Positions 33,728-35,668 of a stretch of 35,668 nucleotides of DNA are shown here, piece after piece; positions within the stretch are counted from its first letter, which is position 1; the number at the start of each line of letters is the position of its first letter. A model generated the notes under the pieces. The model worked only from the letters and a program-made list of their open reading frames with translations, ran no database searches and was not told the origin of the DNA. Origin of the DNA: an uncultured Microbacterium sp. (GTDB taxonomy: Bacteria > Actinomycetota > Actinomycetes > Actinomycetales > Microbacteriaceae); NCBI GenBank assembly GCA_937988695.1, contig CALKHM010000062.1, forward strand, positions 1 through 35,668, written 5' to 3'. The position numbers were made by a program, and so were the translations under genes.

Positions 33728-33789
33728 GAGCAGAATAGTTCCGATCTGAGCACGCGTGACGATGAATTCCATCCTGAAGAAGTTCTGCT
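33728..33789 (-). promoter_or_regulatory. Candidate IclR operators and promoter of the monooxygenase gene
   Basis: Read on the minus strand, AGCAGAACTTC (33789-33779) is followed at once by TTCAGG as a -35-like element, in the same order as in front of the binding-lipoprotein gene at 34724. A second half-site, AGCAGAA, lies on the plus strand at 33729-33735, forming a wide inverted repeat with TTCTGCT (33783-33789). The 11-mer match makes a shared regulator likely; a -10 box is not clear. Confidence 0.5.
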
Positions 33790-33888
33790 GTGGGCTTTGC
33801 GATCGATCTCGCGCGACGGCTCGCTGTACGCTGAGCTCGAACACATCGGTGGGCGCACGCGAAGGTGCACGCTCGATTGGAGGCGTTG

Positions 33889-34680
33889 ATGGTGGAGAAG
33901 GAGATCTTTCCCACGCCCACCTACTTCTTGCAGTCCGTGGACAACGCCCTGCATCTCGCTCAGGTGCTTCGGGACGAAGGCCGGCTGCGGCTGAGCGAAG
34001 CCGCCGAGATCCTCGGGGTGTCGCCGTCGACCGCCCACCGTCTGCTTGCCATGCTCATGCATCGCGGGTTCGCCGTTCAGGATGATTCTCGCTTGTACTT
34101 CCCCGGCCCGTCTCTCTCGGTCCAGGCGGCGCCGACGGACTTCGGGCGTCGGCTGCGAGCAGTGTCCGAACCGTATCTCGTCCGGCTTCGGGACACGCTC
34201 GACGAGTCCGTCAACCTCATGATGCGACTGGGCACGGCCGTGCGTTTCCTGTTCACCGCCGAATCGTCCCAGGCATTGCGCGTGGGCGACCGACAGGGCG
34301 CCATCCTCCCGGCGCGGCTGGTGAGCGGTGGCAAGGCGATCCTGGCCGAACTGGAGCTCCCCTATCTCGCGAAGATCTACCAGAAGCCAGATCTCGGCTC
34401 GAGCAACGGTTTGAGCCCGGCCGATTTTCGTCGCATGGTCGTTGAGCTGCAGGCCGTGAAGCAGCGCGGCTACGCCGTGAACATCTCGGAGACAGAAGCC
34501 GGTGTCTGCGCCATCGGACTCGCGTTGCATACGCGAGGAAACGTGCCCAGTGGGGCGTTCTCCGTCTCGGCACCGGAAGCGAGGTTCCACAGGCTCACCT
34601 CCGAGTCGGTGGTCAAGCTCCTTCGATCGACAGCGCAGGAGATTGAAGGAGAACTTCTTCTCCGCGACGACATGGGCTGA
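33889..34680 (+). CDS. IclR-family transcriptional regulator of the aromatic gene block
   Basis: A 263-residue regulator. The N-terminal HTH (QSVDNALHLAQVLRDEGRLRLSEAAEILGVSPSTAHRLLAMLMHRGFAV, residues about 14-62) is followed by an effector domain (ESVNLMMRLGTAVRFLFTAESSQALRVGDRQGAILPARLVSGGKAILAEL ... YAVNISETEAGVCAIGLALHT). The C-terminal GVCAIG keeps the cysteine common in aromatic-acid-responsive IclR proteins. The start was chosen at ATG 33889, because GGAGG (33879-33883) lies five bases upstream. It sits between the divergent monooxygenase and the downstream binding protein, both preceded by the same 11-mer, so it probably controls both. It differs clearly from the IclR protein at 16210. 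Confidence 0.92.
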   Translation: MVEKEIFPTPTYFLQSVDNALHLAQVLRDEGRLRLSEAAEILGVSPSTAHRLLAMLMHRGFAVQDDSRLYFPGPSLSVQAAPTDFGRRLRAVSEPYLVRLRDTLDESVNLMMRLGTAVRFLFTAESSQALRVGDRQGAILPARLVSGGKAILAELELPYLAKIYQKPDLGSSNGLSPADFRRMVVELQAVKQRGYAVNISETEAGVCAIGLALHTRGNVPSGAFSVSAPEARFHRLTSESVVKLLRSTAQEIEGELLLRDDMG

Positions 34681-34714
34681 GTCGCATCGAGTAGGACGGC
34701 CTCGCGCCCCCTAT

Positions 34715-34766
34715 GTTCTGTAGAGCAGAACTTCGCTTGAGGTCGGTTCACGGCACGACGCATACT
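34715..34766 (+). promoter_or_regulatory. Palindromic operator and promoter before the binding-lipoprotein gene
   Basis: GTTCTG-TAGAG-CAGAAC (34715-34731) is a perfect inverted repeat with 6-bp arms. It is followed by TTGAGG (34737-34742, -35), an 18-bp spacer and CATACT (34761-34766, -10; four of six consensus positions). The operator sits immediately upstream of -35, an activator-type position. Its right half continues into AGCAGAACTTC (34724-34734), identical to the site before the monooxygenase. Confidence 0.55.
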
Positions 34767-35060
34767 GATCGCGAACACGGACCCGGTCGCTGGTGACAGG
34801 GCCCTGACCCGCAGGGTCTCTTGCGACCGAGAGGATCGGCTATGACGCTTCGCATGCAGTTCGGAAACGCCCGCTCCCGTGCACACGAGGGCGTTGGTGC
34901 CTCGAGCACGATGGCGGAATTGGTATCCGACCCGAGGATGGGAATCGACGCCGCGGATGTCGTCGAGCAACGCGAATATCGGTCCACCGGAATGACAGAA
35001 CTCCCGGACGAAGGAGACTGCGCACTAATGACGCCCAACAGTAGGAGCAGGAGGACCATT
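34767..35060 (+). other. Leader region of the binding-lipoprotein gene, open in frame
   Basis: This 294-base leader contains no separate gene I can support. From ATG 34842 (AGAGGA a few bases upstream) the frame is uninterrupted into the lipoprotein gene, passing a second in-frame ATG at 35028 with AAGGAG at 35011-35016. The potential product begins MTLRMQFGNARSRAHEGV. A 73-residue extension would bury the signal peptide, so it is probably untranslated or encodes an alternative N-terminus. Confidence 0.4.
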
Positions 35061-35668
35061 GTGAAACTTCTCACCAAGTCGATCGGTGTCGGCGTGGCTG
35101 CCGCGGCGGCAATCGCGCTTTCAGCATGTAGCGGCGGGGGAGGGACGCCTGGAGGAGACGCGACGGGTCTGCAGACGATCAATATCGTCGCCACTCATGG
35201 AACGGACCTGTATGGTCTCCCGTGGTATGCGGCCAAAGATCAGGGATTCTTTGAGAATCACGGGCTCCAGGTGGGCAAGCTCATCAATGGTGCAAGTGGC
35301 GGCACCGACGATGTTCACGCGCTTACCGCTGGTGGAATGGATATCGGCACCATCGCAGTTCCTGCAGCCGTGAAGGGCGCAGCCGCCGGGGAGAAGATCG
35401 TGGTTGTCGCGGGCGCGACGCAAGCGGTGACAGACGTGAACTATTACGCGTTGGCGAGCAGCAAGATCCAGACGATCAACGACATCAAGAGATGGGGATA
35501 CACGAGCCCCGGATCAACCACGCAGTCGCTCGCATATGTCGTGGCTGACCATGCGAAGCTGAACACTTCCCGCATCGACTTCGTGGCCACCGGAGGATTC
35601 GGCGAAGGCGTCGCATTGCTCGAGGCGGGGAAGATCGACGTCGCCTACGGTCCTCCTGCAACCTATCT
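35061..35668 (+). CDS. NMT1/TauA-like ABC transporter substrate-binding lipoprotein, partial (runs off the window)
   Basis: The frame is open to the end of the window, giving 202 codons. The signal peptide MKLLTKSIGVGVAAAAAIAL leads to SAC with lipidated Cys23. The mature start INIVATHGTDLYGLPWYAAKDQGFFENHGLQVG is the typical beginning of the NMT1/SsuA-like fold, where YxAxxxGFFxxxGL is diagnostic; ALTAGGMDIGTIAVPAAVKGAAAG and YTSPGSTTQSLAYVV follow. Such receptors bind sulfonates, nitrate, thiamine precursors or aromatic acids such as phthalate. GTG 35061 was chosen as start because AGGAGG (35049-35054) is ideally spaced and the signal peptide begins there; ATG 35028 is an alternative. The next genes, outside the window, should be permease and ATPase. 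Local GC is about 57% (line 35161). Confidence 0.85.
   Translation, partial: MKLLTKSIGVGVAAAAAIALSACSGGGGTPGGDATGLQTINIVATHGTDLYGLPWYAAKDQGFFENHGLQVGKLINGASGGTDDVHALTAGGMDIGTIAVPAAVKGAAAGEKIVVVAGATQAVTDVNYYALASSKIQTINDIKRWGYTSPGSTTQSLAYVVADHAKLNTSRIDFVATGGFGEGVALLEAGKIDVAYGPPATY

Overview
The window is a contig fragment from a high-GC actinomycete. By-hand counts of 60-base lines give about 75% GC in the 28 kb region and 50-57% near the right end. A Microbacteriaceae (Microbacterium-like) host is the best guess. It rests on the GC content, gene content typical of soil Actinomycetota, many four-base ATGA/GTGA gene overlaps, and a repeat built on GTTGAGCGAGCGGAGCGAG, which I remember as common in that family. 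Bases 1-48 are not biological: they are an untrimmed Illumina TruSeq index adapter, so the contig truly starts at 49.

Layout. (1) 49-5417, minus strand: a branched-chain/hydrophobic amino-acid type ABC system (binding lipoprotein, fused LivH-LivM permease, LivG, LivF) coupled to a luciferase-like flavin monooxygenase cut by the contig end. (2) 5646-7366: alanine dehydrogenase and a divergent Lrp/AsnC regulator. (3) 7770-11890, plus strand: a class V aminotransferase-like PLP enzyme without the desulfurase cysteine, then a polar amino-acid ABC transporter. (4) 12019-16149: an HTH/MmyB-like regulator divergent from ilvD, a REP-like array of inverted and 27-bp tandem repeats, and a DUF2249 protein coupled to a methyltransferase. 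(5) 16210-31063: an IclR regulator divergent from a ten-gene, nearly gapless catabolic operon. (6) 31131-35668: a frameshifted DUF218 gene, then a lower-GC block with a phenol-hydroxylase-type FAD monooxygenase, a divergent IclR regulator and the start of an NMT1/TauA-like binding lipoprotein.

The most interesting unit is region 5. One apparent transcript carries an ABC importer (binding protein, fused double permease, ATPase), a crotonase, a fumarylacetoacetate-hydrolase-family enzyme, an NDP-forming acyl-CoA synthetase, a PcaB/adenylosuccinate-lyase-type enzyme, three different enolase-superfamily enzymes and an MFS transporter. I do not recognise this combination as a described pathway. 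It looks like a complete uptake and degradation route for an organic acid, probably oxygenated or multi-carboxylated. Two of the three enolase-superfamily enzymes have unusual metal-ligand positions.

In region 6, an identical 11-mer (AGCAGAACTTC) lies upstream of both the monooxygenase and the binding protein, in the same orientation relative to each gene, which suggests a shared IclR operator. Transport dominates the window: four ABC binding proteins and one MFS carrier in 35 kb, each next to catabolic enzymes or a regulator.
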